From Streptomyces sp. MUM 178J (GTDB lineage: Bacteria > Actinomycetota > Actinomycetes > Streptomycetales > Streptomycetaceae): a stretch of 36,461 nt of DNA. The translations under genes were made by a program, and so were the position numbers. The stretch is taken from NCBI RefSeq assembly GCF_022414575.1, contig NZ_JADWYQ010000058.1, positions 1 through 36,461 on the forward strand. Reading direction: 5' to 3'. The notes beneath the pieces were generated by a model, which made no database searches, was not told the DNA's origin, and saw only the letters and a list, made by a program, of their open reading frames with translations. Shown in pieces: positions 1-8,674 of the stretch (position 1 is the first letter of the stretch; each line of letters begins with the position of its first letter).

Positions 1-1
1 C

Positions 2-391
2 GGCTACCCGGCCGCGAGCCCCGCCCCGCCCATGCCCGCGGCCCCGCCGCCCGGCGGACACGCCGCCGGCCGCGGCCCCGGCCCGCTGCCGGGCGCACAC
101 GCGGGTGCACCTGTACGACGCTGGATCGAGATCAACGGCACCCGCCATCAGATCTCCCGCCCGACGCTGGTGCTGGGCCGCAGCACCGACGCCGATGTGC
201 GGATCGACGACCCCGGCGTATCGCGCCGGCACTGCGAGATCCGGACCGGAACGCCCTCGACGATCCAGGATCTCGGGTCTACCAACGGCATCGTGGTAGA
301 CGGGCAGCACACCACCCGCGCTACGCTCCGCGACGGCTCGCGGATCGTCGTGGGCAGCACCACCATCGTTTACCGGCAAGCCGAAGGGTGA
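2..391 (+). CDS. fhaA: FHA-domain protein FhaA, C-terminal part (5' truncated by window)
   Basis: This is the 3' end of a gene that enters from the left edge; the reading frame is open from base 2, so the internal ATG at 32 is not a trusted start. A Pro/Gly/Ala-rich linker leads into a C-terminal FHA domain from about residue 40 to the end, with the phosphothreonine-binding signatures LGRSTDADVRI, SRRHCEI and LGSTNG. Full-length FhaA normally carries an N-terminal DUF3662 domain, which would lie outside the window. FHA domains bind phosphothreonine, and this one sits at the head of the operon ending in PknB, its likely kinase. The next gene starts 10 bases downstream. The identification as FhaA rests on gene order plus the FHA domain. 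Confidence 0.88.
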   Translation, partial: GYPAASPAPPMPAAPPPGGHAAGRGPGPLPGAHAGAPVRRWIEINGTRHQISRPTLVLGRSTDADVRIDDPGVSRRHCEIRTGTPSTIQDLGSTNGIVVDGQHTTRATLRDGSRIVVGSTTIVYRQAEG

Positions 392-401
392 AGCGGGGGC
401 A

Positions 402-914
402 ATGTCAGAGCTGACCCTGACGGTCATGCGGCTGGGTTTCCTGGCCGTTCTGTGGCTGTTCGTCATCGTGGCCGTCCAGGTCATCCGCAGTGATCTGTTC
501 GGCACACGCGTCACACAGCGCGGCTCGCGCCGGGGCGCGGAGAACCGCCCGCAGCAGCGCCAGTCCGCCACCCCGCCGCCGCAGCGACAGCAGTCGGGCG
601 GCGGCCGGCAGCGCCGTGGCGCCCCGACCAAGCTGGTCGTCTCCGAGGGCACCCTCACCGGCACCACGGTGGCGCTGCAGGGCCAGACCATCACGCTCGG
701 CCGGGCGCACGACTCGACGATCGTGCTGGACGACGACTACGCCTCCAGCAGGCATGCCAGGATCTACCCGGACCGTGACGGCCAGTGGATCGTCGAGGAC
801 CTCGGGTCCACAAACGGCACCTATCTCGACCGGGCCCGGCTTACCACCCCGACCCCGATTCCGCTGGGCGCGCCGATCCGCATCGGCAAGACCGTCATCG
901 AGCTGCGGAAGTAG
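402..914 (+). CDS. fhaB: Membrane-anchored FHA-domain protein FhaB (FipA-like)
   Basis: The 170-residue protein has one N-terminal membrane segment (about residues 8-27, LGFLAVLWLFVIVAVQVI), a basic Gln/Arg/Pro-rich linker (about 40-78) and a C-terminal FHA domain (about 80-168). The FHA domain shows LGRAHDSTIVL, SSRHARI and LGSTNGTYL. In actinobacteria FhaB links PknB-type phosphorylation to peptidoglycan synthesis and division at the membrane. The ATG at 402 follows a GGGGG purine run. It is the second gene of the operon fhaA-fhaB-pstP-ftsW-pbpA-pknB. Family and context agree, so the call is firm. Confidence 0.93.
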   Translation: MSELTLTVMRLGFLAVLWLFVIVAVQVIRSDLFGTRVTQRGSRRGAENRPQQRQSATPPPQRQQSGGGRQRRGAPTKLVVSEGTLTGTTVALQGQTITLGRAHDSTIVLDDDYASSRHARIYPDRDGQWIVEDLGSTNGTYLDRARLTTPTPIPLGAPIRIGKTVIELRK

Positions 915-1030
915 TGCTGCATCATGAATGAGCGCGAGCGGAGCGAGCGAGCCGCGGCGGCCCGTACGGCGAGCTGCGCGGCGGCCCCGGCGGACGGCCG
1001 GGGCCGGCTCCCGACCGGAGGGTGGGCAGT

Positions 1031-2632
1031 GTGGCTCGAGACCGGCTGTACCCCGAGGCGGCGTCGACAGGGCAGGTGCGCATGAGTCTGTCCCTGCGCT
1101 TCGCCGCCGGATCGCACAAGGGCATGATCCGGGAGGGCAACGAGGACTCCGGCTATGCCGGCCCCCGCCTGCTGGCCATCGCCGACGGCATGGGCGGCCA
1201 GGCCGCCGGCGAGGTCGCCTCCTCCGAGGTGATCTCCACCCTGGTCCAGCTCGACGACGACGTCCCCGGCTCCGACCTCCTCACCTCCCTCGGCACGGCC
1301 GTGCAGCGGGCCAACGATCAGCTCCGCGAGATGGTCGAGGAGGATCCGCAGCTCGAAGGCATGGGCACCACGCTGACCGCGCTGCTGTGGACCGGCCAGC
1401 GGCTCGGCCTGGTCCACGTCGGCGACTCCCGCGCCTATCTGCTGCGCGACGGCCTGCTCACCCAGATCACCCAGGACCACACCTGGGTGCAGCGGCTCGT
1501 CGACGAGGGACGGATCACCGAGGAAGAGGCCACCACCCATCCGCAGCGCTCCCTGCTGATGCGCGCGCTGGGCAGCGGCGACCATGTCGAACCCGATCTC
1601 TCGATCCGCGAGGTCCGCGCCGGCGACCGCTATCTGATCTGCTCGGACGGGCTGTCCGGAGTCGTCTCCCACGGGACGATGGAGGAGGCCCTGGCCAGCT
1701 ACCAGGGCCCGCAGGAGACCGTGCAGGCCCTGATCCAGCTCGCGCTGCGCGGCGGCGGCCCGGACAACATCACCGTGATCGTCGCCGATGTCCTCGACGT
1801 CGACGGCGGCGACACCCTGGCCGGGCAGCTGAGCGACGCCCCCGTCGTGGTCGGCGCGGTGGCGGAGAACCCTCCGCCGCTGGGCGACGGCGCGGCGATG
1901 CAGACGCCCGCGGGACGCGCCGCGGGCCTGGGCCGCCCCATGCCCCAGCAGTCCTCCGGCGGCTTCGGACCGCCCGGCAGCGGCGAGGGGTATACGGGCA
2001 TGCCGCCCGAGGACGGCGCCTTCCCCTCGTACACCGACGACGGCCAGGGCAAGCCCCGCCGCCGCGGCGGCGGCAGGTGGCTCAGGAGATCCTTGTACCT
2101 TGTGCTCGCCCTGGCGGTGCTCGGCGGCGGACTGTACGGCGGCTACCGCTGGACCCAGACCCAGTACTACGTCGGCGCCAAGGACGAACACGTCGCGCTG
2201 TACCGGGGCATCAGTCAGGATCTCGCCTGGATCTCGCTGTCGAAGGTCCACAAGGACCATCCCGACATCGAACTCAAGTACCTCCCGCCCTACCAGCGCA
2301 AGCAGGTCCAGGCGACGATCGCCGAGGACAGCCTCGGCAAGGCGCAGGCCAAGGTCCAGGAGTTGCAGGAGCAGGCGGCCGTCTGCAAGCAGGTCGAGGA
2401 GCGGCGCGAGGCCACGGAGAACGCGAGCACCCCGCCGCCCGGCGCCTCCCCGTCCCCGACCGGCTCGCCGGCCCAGGGCGAGGATGAAACCGGCGGAGCG
2501 GCCGGCGCGTCCAATGCCTCGAACGCCCAGAACGCCACATCCAAGCCGACCACCACCGCAGCCTCTCCTTCTCCCGGCCCCGGCCTGACGGAGAAGGAAC
2601 GGGACCTGGCCTCGAACTGCGGTAAGCAGTAA
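1031..2632 (+). CDS. pstP: PP2C-family Ser/Thr protein phosphatase PstP
   Basis: This protein removes phosphate from proteins modified by PknB-type kinases. The N-terminal half is a complete PP2C domain with the metal-binding motifs in order: REGNEDSGYAG, ADGMGG, GTTLTAL, HVGDSRAYL, CSDGLSG and DNITVIVAD. A Pro/Gly-rich linker follows, then one membrane segment (LYLVLALAVLGGGLYGGY) and an extracytoplasmic tail of about 150 residues rich in Ala/Ser/Pro/Thr. I chose the GTG at 1031 because GGAGGG at 1017-1022 lies 8 bases upstream. The GTG at 1022 overlaps that ribosome site, and the ATG at 1082 lacks one. The downstream ftsW follows after 26 bases. The roughly 116-base gap before this gene shows no other feature. 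Confidence 0.94.
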   Translation: MARDRLYPEAASTGQVRMSLSLRFAAGSHKGMIREGNEDSGYAGPRLLAIADGMGGQAAGEVASSEVISTLVQLDDDVPGSDLLTSLGTAVQRANDQLREMVEEDPQLEGMGTTLTALLWTGQRLGLVHVGDSRAYLLRDGLLTQITQDHTWVQRLVDEGRITEEEATTHPQRSLLMRALGSGDHVEPDLSIREVRAGDRYLICSDGLSGVVSHGTMEEALASYQGPQETVQALIQLALRGGGPDNITVIVADVLDVDGGDTLAGQLSDAPVVVGAVAENPPPLGDGAAMQTPAGRAAGLGRPMPQQSSGGFGPPGSGEGYTGMPPEDGAFPSYTDDGQGKPRRRGGGRWLRRSLYLVLALAVLGGGLYGGYRWTQTQYYVGAKDEHVALYRGISQDLAWISLSKVHKDHPDIELKYLPPYQRKQVQATIAEDSLGKAQAKVQELQEQAAVCKQVEERREATENASTPPPGASPSPTGSPAQGEDETGGAAGASNASNAQNATSKPTTTAASPSPGPGLTEKERDLASNCGKQ

Positions 2633-2658
2633 CCAGCCGTAGGGGGCCCTTCTCCACC

Positions 2659-4065
2659 ATGAGCGTTGTCACCAACACGACCACCATCGGCGCGATCGAC
2701 GCGCCGAGCCGTCGCAACACCGAACTGGCGCTGCTGGTCTTCGCCGTCGTCATCCCGGTGTTCGCCTACGCCAACGTCGGACTCGCCCTCGACGGCGAAC
2801 TGCCCCCGGGCATGCTGGGCTACGGCCTCGGGCTCGGGCTGCTCGCCGGCGTGGCCCATCTGGCGGTGCGCAGGTTCGCCAGGTACGCCGATCCGCTGCT
2901 GCTGCCGCTGGCGGCGCTGCTCAACGGCCTCGGCCTGGTGGTCATCTGGCGGCTCGACCAGTCGCCCCGGCTCATCCGGCGCTCGGAGATCCTCTTCGAC
3001 AGCTTCAGCCCCGACGCCCCCAAGCAGCTGATGTACTCCGCGATCGGCATCGCGCTGTTCGTCGCGGTGCTGATGCTGCTCAAGGACCACCGGATCCTGC
3101 AGCGCTACACGTATATCTCGATGGCCGCGGCGCTGGTGCTGCTGATCCTGCCGATGTTCTTCCCCGCCGTGAACGGCGCAAAGATCTGGATCAGCCTCGG
3201 CCCGTTCTCCATCCAGCCCGGCGAGTTCGCAAAGATCATCATCGCGGTCTTCTTCTCCGGCTACCTGATGGTGAAACGGGATGCGCTGGCCCTGGCCAGC
3301 CGCCGTTTCATGGGTCTCTATCTGCCGCGCGGCCGCGACCTCGGGCCGATCCTCGCGGTGTGGGCGATGTCCATCCTGATCCTGGTCTTCGAGACCGACC
3401 TCGGCACCTCGCTGCTGTTCTTCGGCCTCTTCGTGATCATGCTGTACGTCGCCACCGAGCGGACCAGCTGGATCGTTTTCGGTCTGCTGATGTCCGCTGC
3501 CGGCGCGGTCGGCGTCGCCAGCTTTGAGCCGCACGTCCAGCAGCGTGTGGAGTTCTGGCTGAACCCCTTCGCGGACGAGACCTGGCGGCAGAGCGAGCAG
3601 ATCGGTCAGGCCCTGATGTCCTTCGGCTCCGGCGGCACCCTGGGCACCGGCCTCGGTCAGGGCAACTCGGACCTGATCGGCTTCGCGGCCAACTCCGACT
3701 TCATCCTCTCCACCTTCGGCGAAGAGCTGGGCCTCGCCGGAATGATGGCGGTCCTGTTGATCTACGGACTGATCGTCGAGCGGGGTGTGCGCACCGCCCT
3801 GGCAGCCCGTGACCCGTTCGGCAAGCTGCTGGCCGTCGGCCTCTCCGGCGCCTTCGCCATCCAGGTGTTCGTGGTGGCCGGCGGTGTGATGGGCCTCATC
3901 CCGCTGACGGGCATGACGATGCCGTTCGTCGCCTACGGTGGCTCCTCGGTGCTCGCGAACTGGGCGTTGATCGCGATTCTGATCCGCATCAGCGACACCG
4001 CCCGCCGCCCCGCACCCGCACCCGCCTCCCCCGACGTCGAGATGACCCAGGTGGTCCGACCGTGA
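2659..4065 (+). CDS. FtsW/RodA/SpoVE-family peptidoglycan glycosyltransferase
   Basis: This is a polytopic SEDS protein of 468 residues with 10-12 hydrophobic segments. It polymerises lipid II into glycan strands and works with a class B PBP. Family landmarks are FETDLGTSLLFFG in the middle and, near the C-terminus, GLIPLTGMTMPFVAYGGSS, the highly conserved SEDS loop. It lies between pstP and pbpA, and its stop overlaps the pbpA GTG by 4 bases, so the two are probably translationally coupled and form a SEDS-PBP pair. In this operon position the gene is annotated as either rodA or ftsW in different genomes, so I leave the symbol blank. Confidence 0.95.
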   Translation: MSVVTNTTTIGAIDAPSRRNTELALLVFAVVIPVFAYANVGLALDGELPPGMLGYGLGLGLLAGVAHLAVRRFARYADPLLLPLAALLNGLGLVVIWRLDQSPRLIRRSEILFDSFSPDAPKQLMYSAIGIALFVAVLMLLKDHRILQRYTYISMAAALVLLILPMFFPAVNGAKIWISLGPFSIQPGEFAKIIIAVFFSGYLMVKRDALALASRRFMGLYLPRGRDLGPILAVWAMSILILVFETDLGTSLLFFGLFVIMLYVATERTSWIVFGLLMSAAGAVGVASFEPHVQQRVEFWLNPFADETWRQSEQIGQALMSFGSGGTLGTGLGQGNSDLIGFAANSDFILSTFGEELGLAGMMAVLLIYGLIVERGVRTALAARDPFGKLLAVGLSGAFAIQVFVVAGGVMGLIPLTGMTMPFVAYGGSSVLANWALIAILIRISDTARRPAPAPASPDVEMTQVVRP

Positions 4066-5525
4066 ACAAGCCCCTGCGCCGGATCGCGATCTTCTGCGGA
4101 CTCCTGGTCCTCGCCCTGCTCGTGCGCACCAACTGGCTGCAGTACGTGGCGGCGGACTCCCTCAACACCCACGACCGCAACCGTCGCGTCCAGATCGAGC
4201 GGTACGCGCACGAGCGCGGCAACATCATCGTCGACGGCAAGCCCATCACCGGGTCCGTCGAGACCGACGACACGGACTTCACATACAAGCGCACCTATGT
4301 CAACGGCCCCATGTGGGCGCCGGTGACCGGGTACGCCTCACAGGCCTTCGACGCCAACCAGATCGAGAAGCTCGAGGACGGCATCCTCAGCGGCAACTCG
4401 GACCAGCTGTTCTTCGACCGCACGATGGCGATGTTCACCGGCGACGAGAAGCGCGGCGGCAATGTCGTCACCACCCTCAGCGGGGCCGCGCAGAAGGCCG
4501 CGTACGAGGGGCTGGGCGACAAGAAGGGCGCGGTCGCCGCGATCGACCCGCAGACCGGGAAGATCCTGGCGCTGGCATCCACGCCGTCGTACGACCCGTC
4601 GTCCTTCGCCGGGTACGGCAACGAGGACGCCAAGGCCTGGCAGGCGCTGGAGGAGGACCCGGACAAGCCGAAGCTGAACCGCGCGCTGCGTGAGATCTAC
4701 CCGCCCGGCTCCACCTTCAAGGTGGTCACCGCCGCCGCGGCGATCGAGGAAGGCCTCGTCGACGACATCAACGCGCCGACGGACACCCCCGACCCGTACA
4801 TCCTGCCCAACACCCGCACCGAGATGGTCAACCATGCGCGGGGCTGTGAGAACGCCACCCTGAACCGCGCCATGGAGGTCTCCTGCAACTCGGTCTTCGC
4901 CAAGCTGGGCGACGAGGTGACGCGGGACAAGATGGTGGAGTACGCGGAGAAGTTCGGCTTCAACAACCCCAAGGTCGACACCCCGGTGCGCGCCGCCGCC
5001 TCCGTCTACGACAAGAAGATGGACCGGCCGGGCAACGCGCAGTCGGCGATCGGCCAGTTCAACACCGCCACCACGCCCTTGCAGATGGCCATGGTCACCG
5101 CGGCGATCGCCAACGACGGCAAGCTGATGCAGCCGTACATGATCGACAAACTGGAGGCGCCCAACCTGGACGTCATCAAGAAGAACGAGCCGCAGGAGAT
5201 GAGCCGGCCCATCTCCGCGAAGACGGCTCAGCTCGTCCAGGAGATGATGGAGAACGTCGTCACCAAGGGCACCGGCGGCAACGCGGCGATCGACGGCGTC
5301 ACCGTCGGCGGCAAGACCGGCACCGCGCAGCACGGCGTGGGCAACAAGAAGCGCCCGTACGCCTGGTTCATCTCGTACGCCAAGACCGACAGCGGTTCGC
5401 CGGTCGCGGTCGCGGTGGTCGTGGAGGACTCGCAGGGGACCGCACGCGACGACATCAGCGGCGGCGGTCTCGCCGCGCCGATCGCCAAGGCCGTGATGCA
5501 GGCGGTCCTCGACGGCAAGAAGTGA
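4062..5525 (+). CDS. pbpA: Class B penicillin-binding protein PbpA (transpeptidase)
   Basis: The protein has an N-terminal membrane anchor (about residues 7-22), a PBP dimer-type domain and a C-terminal transpeptidase domain. The penicillin-binding motifs are intact: S217-T-F-K220 (in PPGSTFKVVT), S274-C-N276 and K418-T-G (in GGKTGTAQ). It cross-links peptidoglycan outside the membrane, probably as the partner of the SEDS protein encoded immediately upstream, whose stop it overlaps (GTGA). At 487 residues it has the usual length for actinobacterial PbpA. No PASTA domains are present, unlike PBP2-type enzymes elsewhere. The next gene, pknB, is separated by a 199-base gap. Confidence 0.95.
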   Translation: MNKPLRRIAIFCGLLVLALLVRTNWLQYVAADSLNTHDRNRRVQIERYAHERGNIIVDGKPITGSVETDDTDFTYKRTYVNGPMWAPVTGYASQAFDANQIEKLEDGILSGNSDQLFFDRTMAMFTGDEKRGGNVVTTLSGAAQKAAYEGLGDKKGAVAAIDPQTGKILALASTPSYDPSSFAGYGNEDAKAWQALEEDPDKPKLNRALREIYPPGSTFKVVTAAAAIEEGLVDDINAPTDTPDPYILPNTRTEMVNHARGCENATLNRAMEVSCNSVFAKLGDEVTRDKMVEYAEKFGFNNPKVDTPVRAAASVYDKKMDRPGNAQSAIGQFNTATTPLQMAMVTAAIANDGKLMQPYMIDKLEAPNLDVIKKNEPQEMSRPISAKTAQLVQEMMENVVTKGTGGNAAIDGVTVGGKTGTAQHGVGNKKRPYAWFISYAKTDSGSPVAVAVVVEDSQGTARDDISGGGLAAPIAKAVMQAVLDGKK

Positions 5526-5593
5526 CACGGACGCAACGCCATGGCATGGCAGAGTGATGCAGATCACGCGCGGCGGCTATACCTGCGCTTTGC

Positions 5594-5610
5594 GATACCG
5601 GTCGGGTATC
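5594..5610. promoter_or_regulatory. Dyad upstream of pknB
   Basis: A perfect 6-bp inverted repeat, GATACC-(5 nt)-GGTATC, lies in the 199-base gap between pbpA and pknB, about 115 bases before the pknB start. It could be an operator or a small mRNA hairpin. No clear promoter hexamers can be assigned around it, so the function is unknown. Confidence 0.25.
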
Positions 5611-5724
5611 AGCTGACGGCCGACGGCCGATCAGAAGCGACACGCCCGGTACCGTATGCGCGAACAGCACACCGCCGGACCACACGCGGGTGCGGTCGGG
5701 ACTGACGGAGAGGGCTGGAACAGT

Positions 5725-7776
5725 ATGGAAGAGCCGCGTCGCCTCGGCGGCCGGTATGAACTGGGCTCGGTGCTCGGCCGTGGTGGCATGGCGGAGGTCT
5801 ATCTCGCCCACGACACCCGGCTCGGCCGCACCGTCGCCGTGAAGACGCTGCGGGCCGACCTGGCCCGGGACCCGTCCTTCCAGGCCCGGTTCCGCCGTGA
5901 GGCCCAGTCCGCCGCCTCGCTCAACCATCCGGCGATCGTCGCTGTCTACGACACCGGCGAGGACATGGTGTACGACAGCTCCTCCGGCGGGGGCTCCGGG
6001 GTCTCGATCCCGTACATCGTCATGGAGTACGTGGACGGCTCCACCTTGCGTGAGCTGCTGCACTCCGGGCGCAAGCTGCTGCCGGAGCGCACCCTGGAGA
6101 TGACCACCGGCATCCTCCAGGCGCTGGAGTACTCGCACCGCAACGGCATCGTGCACCGCGACATCAAGCCGGCCAACGTGATGCTGACCCGCACCGGGCA
6201 GGTCAAGGTCATGGACTTTGGCATCGCCCGCGCCATGGGCGACTCCGGCATGACCATGACGCAGACCGCGGCCGTGATCGGCACCGCCCAGTACCTCTCC
6301 CCGGAGCAGGCCAAGGGTGAGACGGTCGACGCCCGCTCGGATCTGTACTCCACCGGCTGCCTGCTGTACGAGCTGCTCACCGTGCGCCCGCCCTTCGTCG
6401 GGGACTCCCCGGTCGCGGTGGCCTACCAGCACGTCCGGGAGGAGCCGCAGCCGCCCAGCGCCTTCGACCCCGAGATCACGCCCGCCATGGACGCGATCGT
6501 GCTGAAAGCCCTGGTCAAGGACCCGGACTACCGCTATCAGTCCGCCGACGAGATGCGCGCGGACATCGAGGCGTGTCTGGACGGGCAGCCGGTCGCGGCG
6601 ACGGCCGCTCTGGGTTCGGTCGGCTACGGCGGCGGGTACGCCCCCGAGGACCAGCCGACCGCGGCGCTGCGCCAGGCCGACCCGGCGGCCGGCCAGACCT
6701 CCATGCTTCCGCCGATGAACCCGGACGACGGCGGCTTCGGCGGGTACGACGACCGTCAGGACCGCCGCAGCACGGGCGGCGGGCGGCGCAAGTCCCACAC
6801 CTCCACGGTGCTGCTGGTCCTCGCGGGCATTCTGGTGCTCGTCGGCGCGATACTGATCGGCCGGGAGGTCTTCGGCCAGGAGAAGGGCGGCGGCGAGGTC
6901 AATGTGCCGTCGCTGGTCGGCCTCACCCTCCAGGAGGCCCAGGACCGGGCGGAGAACGCCCGTGTCAACGTGGCCCAGTCCGGCACGGACCGCTGCGACC
7001 AGCCCAAGGAGACCATCTGCAGCCAGGACCCGGAGAGCGGGTCCATGCAGGAGGGCGAGACCGTCCAGGTCGTCGTCTCCGAGGGCGCGCCGCTGGTCGA
7101 GGTCCCGGACGTCGTCGACAAGGACGTGGAACGCGCGAAGGAACTCCTGGAGGGCAAGAACTTCAAGGTCGACGTCGTCCAGGTGGAGAACGGCGAAGAG
7201 GACCCGGGCACGGTCCTCAAGCAGGACCCGAAGGGCACGACGAAGGCCGAGAAGGGCACCAAGATCACGCTGACGGTGGCCAAACAGGCCAACCGCAATG
7301 TGCCCGACGTCGTGGGCAGGCAGTTCGAGGCCGCCAACGACCAGCTCACCAAGCTGCAGTTCGAGGTGGAGCGGGTCGACGTCGACTCGGACGAGCCGGC
7401 CGGCCAGGTCATCTCGCAGAACCCGACCGGCAACTCCAGCGCTCCCAAGGGCAGCAAGGTGACCCTCCAGGTCTCCAAGGGCCCGCAGACCCAGCAGGTC
7501 CCGGTCCCGCAGATCGTGGGCAAGACCGTCGACCAGGCCAAGCAGATGCTGGGCCAGGCCGGCTTCACGACCATCCAGTTCGAGCAGGGCAGCTCGCAGG
7601 ACGGCAACGCCCTGGTGGTCCGCTCGGACCCGCAGCCCGGCACTCCGGTGGACCCGGCCACCACCACGGTGAAGGTCCAGACGATCGGCGGCGCCGACGG
7701 CGGCAACGGCGGCAACGGAAACGGCGGAGGCGACGGCGGGGGCTTCATCGGAGGCTTCCGCGGCGACGACGGCTGA
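5725..7776 (+). CDS. pknB: Ser/Thr protein kinase PknB with four extracellular PASTA domains
   Basis: This transmembrane kinase senses peptidoglycan fragments or lipid II and phosphorylates division and wall proteins. The cytoplasmic kinase domain (about residues 10-275) has the glycine loop LGRGGMAEVY, catalytic K40, H144-R-D146, D164-F-G and an activation loop with several Thr (MTMTQTAAVIGTAQYLSPEQ). A Gly/Pro-rich juxtamembrane linker is followed by one membrane helix (about 359-378) and four PASTA repeats (about 390-680), ending in a Gly/Asn-rich tail. I placed the start at the ATG at 5725, which gives the family's usual N-terminus MEEPRRLGGRYEL and has GGAGAGGG at 5707-5714. The longer frame from 5656 adds 23 unconserved residues. 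It is the last gene of the operon and faces convergent sortase genes. Confidence 0.96.
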   Translation: MEEPRRLGGRYELGSVLGRGGMAEVYLAHDTRLGRTVAVKTLRADLARDPSFQARFRREAQSAASLNHPAIVAVYDTGEDMVYDSSSGGGSGVSIPYIVMEYVDGSTLRELLHSGRKLLPERTLEMTTGILQALEYSHRNGIVHRDIKPANVMLTRTGQVKVMDFGIARAMGDSGMTMTQTAAVIGTAQYLSPEQAKGETVDARSDLYSTGCLLYELLTVRPPFVGDSPVAVAYQHVREEPQPPSAFDPEITPAMDAIVLKALVKDPDYRYQSADEMRADIEACLDGQPVAATAALGSVGYGGGYAPEDQPTAALRQADPAAGQTSMLPPMNPDDGGFGGYDDRQDRRSTGGGRRKSHTSTVLLVLAGILVLVGAILIGREVFGQEKGGGEVNVPSLVGLTLQEAQDRAENARVNVAQSGTDRCDQPKETICSQDPESGSMQEGETVQVVVSEGAPLVEVPDVVDKDVERAKELLEGKNFKVDVVQVENGEEDPGTVLKQDPKGTTKAEKGTKITLTVAKQANRNVPDVVGRQFEAANDQLTKLQFEVERVDVDSDEPAGQVISQNPTGNSSAPKGSKVTLQVSKGPQTQQVPVPQIVGKTVDQAKQMLGQAGFTTIQFEQGSSQDGNALVVRSDPQPGTPVDPATTTVKVQTIGGADGGNGGNGNGGGDGGGFIGGFRGDDG

Positions 7777-7783
7777 CGAGTGG

Positions 7784-7809
7784 CGGGCGGGCCGTTCTCG
7801 GCCCGCCCG
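7784..7809 (+). terminator. Hairpin terminator after pknB
   Basis: A perfect 10-bp G+C stem, CGGGCGGGCC-(6 nt)-GGCCCGCCCG, starts 8 bases after the pknB stop. There is no T-run, which is usual in Streptomyces. It lies in the 147-base gap between convergent pknB and a sortase gene and could serve both strands. Confidence 0.7.
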
Positions 7810-7923
7810 AGGCGCTTCCGCAGGCGACACCCCCGAGGCGCCTCCGGGGGCTGCGGACGGAGTCCGGTCAGGCGGCGGGGGAGTTCCAGGACGGGGGCCC
7901 GGGGGCCCAAGGCCCCAGGGCAA

Positions 7924-8610
7924 TCAGCGCAGCTCCGCCGGCGGGGTGCGCTTCGCGTCGACCTTCTCCGTGCGGTCCAGCTCGCCCCACACGATGTAGC
8001 GGTAGTCCGAGGTGTACATCGGAGTGCAGGTCGTCAGCGTGATGTAGCGGCCCGGCCCGGTCTTGCCCGACTCCTTGGGGACCGGCTGGAGCACGTCCAC
8101 ATTGAACTTGGAGGTCTCCGGGAGAGTCTCGTAGACCTTGTAGACGTACCAGGTGTCCTTGGTCTCGAAGACGATCGGGTCGCCGTCCTTCAGCTTGTGG
8201 ATGTTGTGGAACTTCGCCCCGTGGCCGTCACGGTGTGCGGCGAGGGTGAAGTTGCCCTGCTTGTCCCAGGGGAGGGCGGACTCGACCGGGTCCGTGTAGT
8301 AGCCCGCGATGCCGTTGTTGAGCTCCTCGGGCTCCGTGCCCTCCTTCACCAGCACCTCGCCGTTGCCCATCGCCGGGACATGGAGGAAGCCGATGCCGTC
8401 CTTGGTGTCCAGCCCGATGGGCTCGTCCGGCTCAGTGCTCGCCCAGTCCTGGCGTACCTGGTCGCCCTGTTTGGCCGCTTCCCGGTCGGCGAGCACGTTC
8501 GTCCACCACAGCGAGTAGACGACGAAGAGCCCCAGCACCGTGCCGGCCGTGATCAGCAACTCTCCGAAGACGCTGATGACGCCAGCGATCCGGCTTCGTG
8601 CACGTGCCAC
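7924..8610 (-). CDS. Class E sortase (first of three)
   Basis: This is a membrane-anchored transpeptidase of 228 residues that cleaves LAXTG-type sorting signals, including those of chaplins in Streptomyces. One N-terminal helix (ELLITAGTVLGLFVVYSLWW) is followed by an extracytoplasmic sortase barrel. Catalytic residues are visible: His in LAAHRDGHG, Cys in TLTTCTP and Arg in YRYIVWGEL. The start is GTG (protein begins VARARSRIAG). The gene follows the second sortase after a 64-base gap on the same strand. By position it matches one of the adjacent SrtE1/SrtE2 pair of S. coelicolor, probably SrtE2; that assignment comes from memory of gene order. Confidence 0.9.
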   Translation of the reverse strand: MARARSRIAGVISVFGELLITAGTVLGLFVVYSLWWTNVLADREAAKQGDQVRQDWASTEPDEPIGLDTKDGIGFLHVPAMGNGEVLVKEGTEPEELNNGIAGYYTDPVESALPWDKQGNFTLAAHRDGHGAKFHNIHKLKDGDPIVFETKDTWYVYKVYETLPETSKFNVDVLQPVPKESGKTGPGRYITLTTCTPMYTSDYRYIVWGELDRTEKVDAKRTPPAELR

Positions 8611-8674
8611 TGCACCCGTTTCCCGTCTCCGTGTTGACGTTCGTTTGACGCTTGAGCTTGACGCTTGCGAGATC

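Noticed and set aside
821..2260. Long - strand open frame opposite pstP
   Set aside because: High-GC shadow of the phosphatase gene; no domain, and PP2C motifs are clear on the + strand.
5455..7923. 822-residue - strand frame opposite pknB
   Set aside because: Antisense shadow with skewed Arg/Ala/Leu composition; the kinase and PASTA repeats are unambiguous on the + strand.
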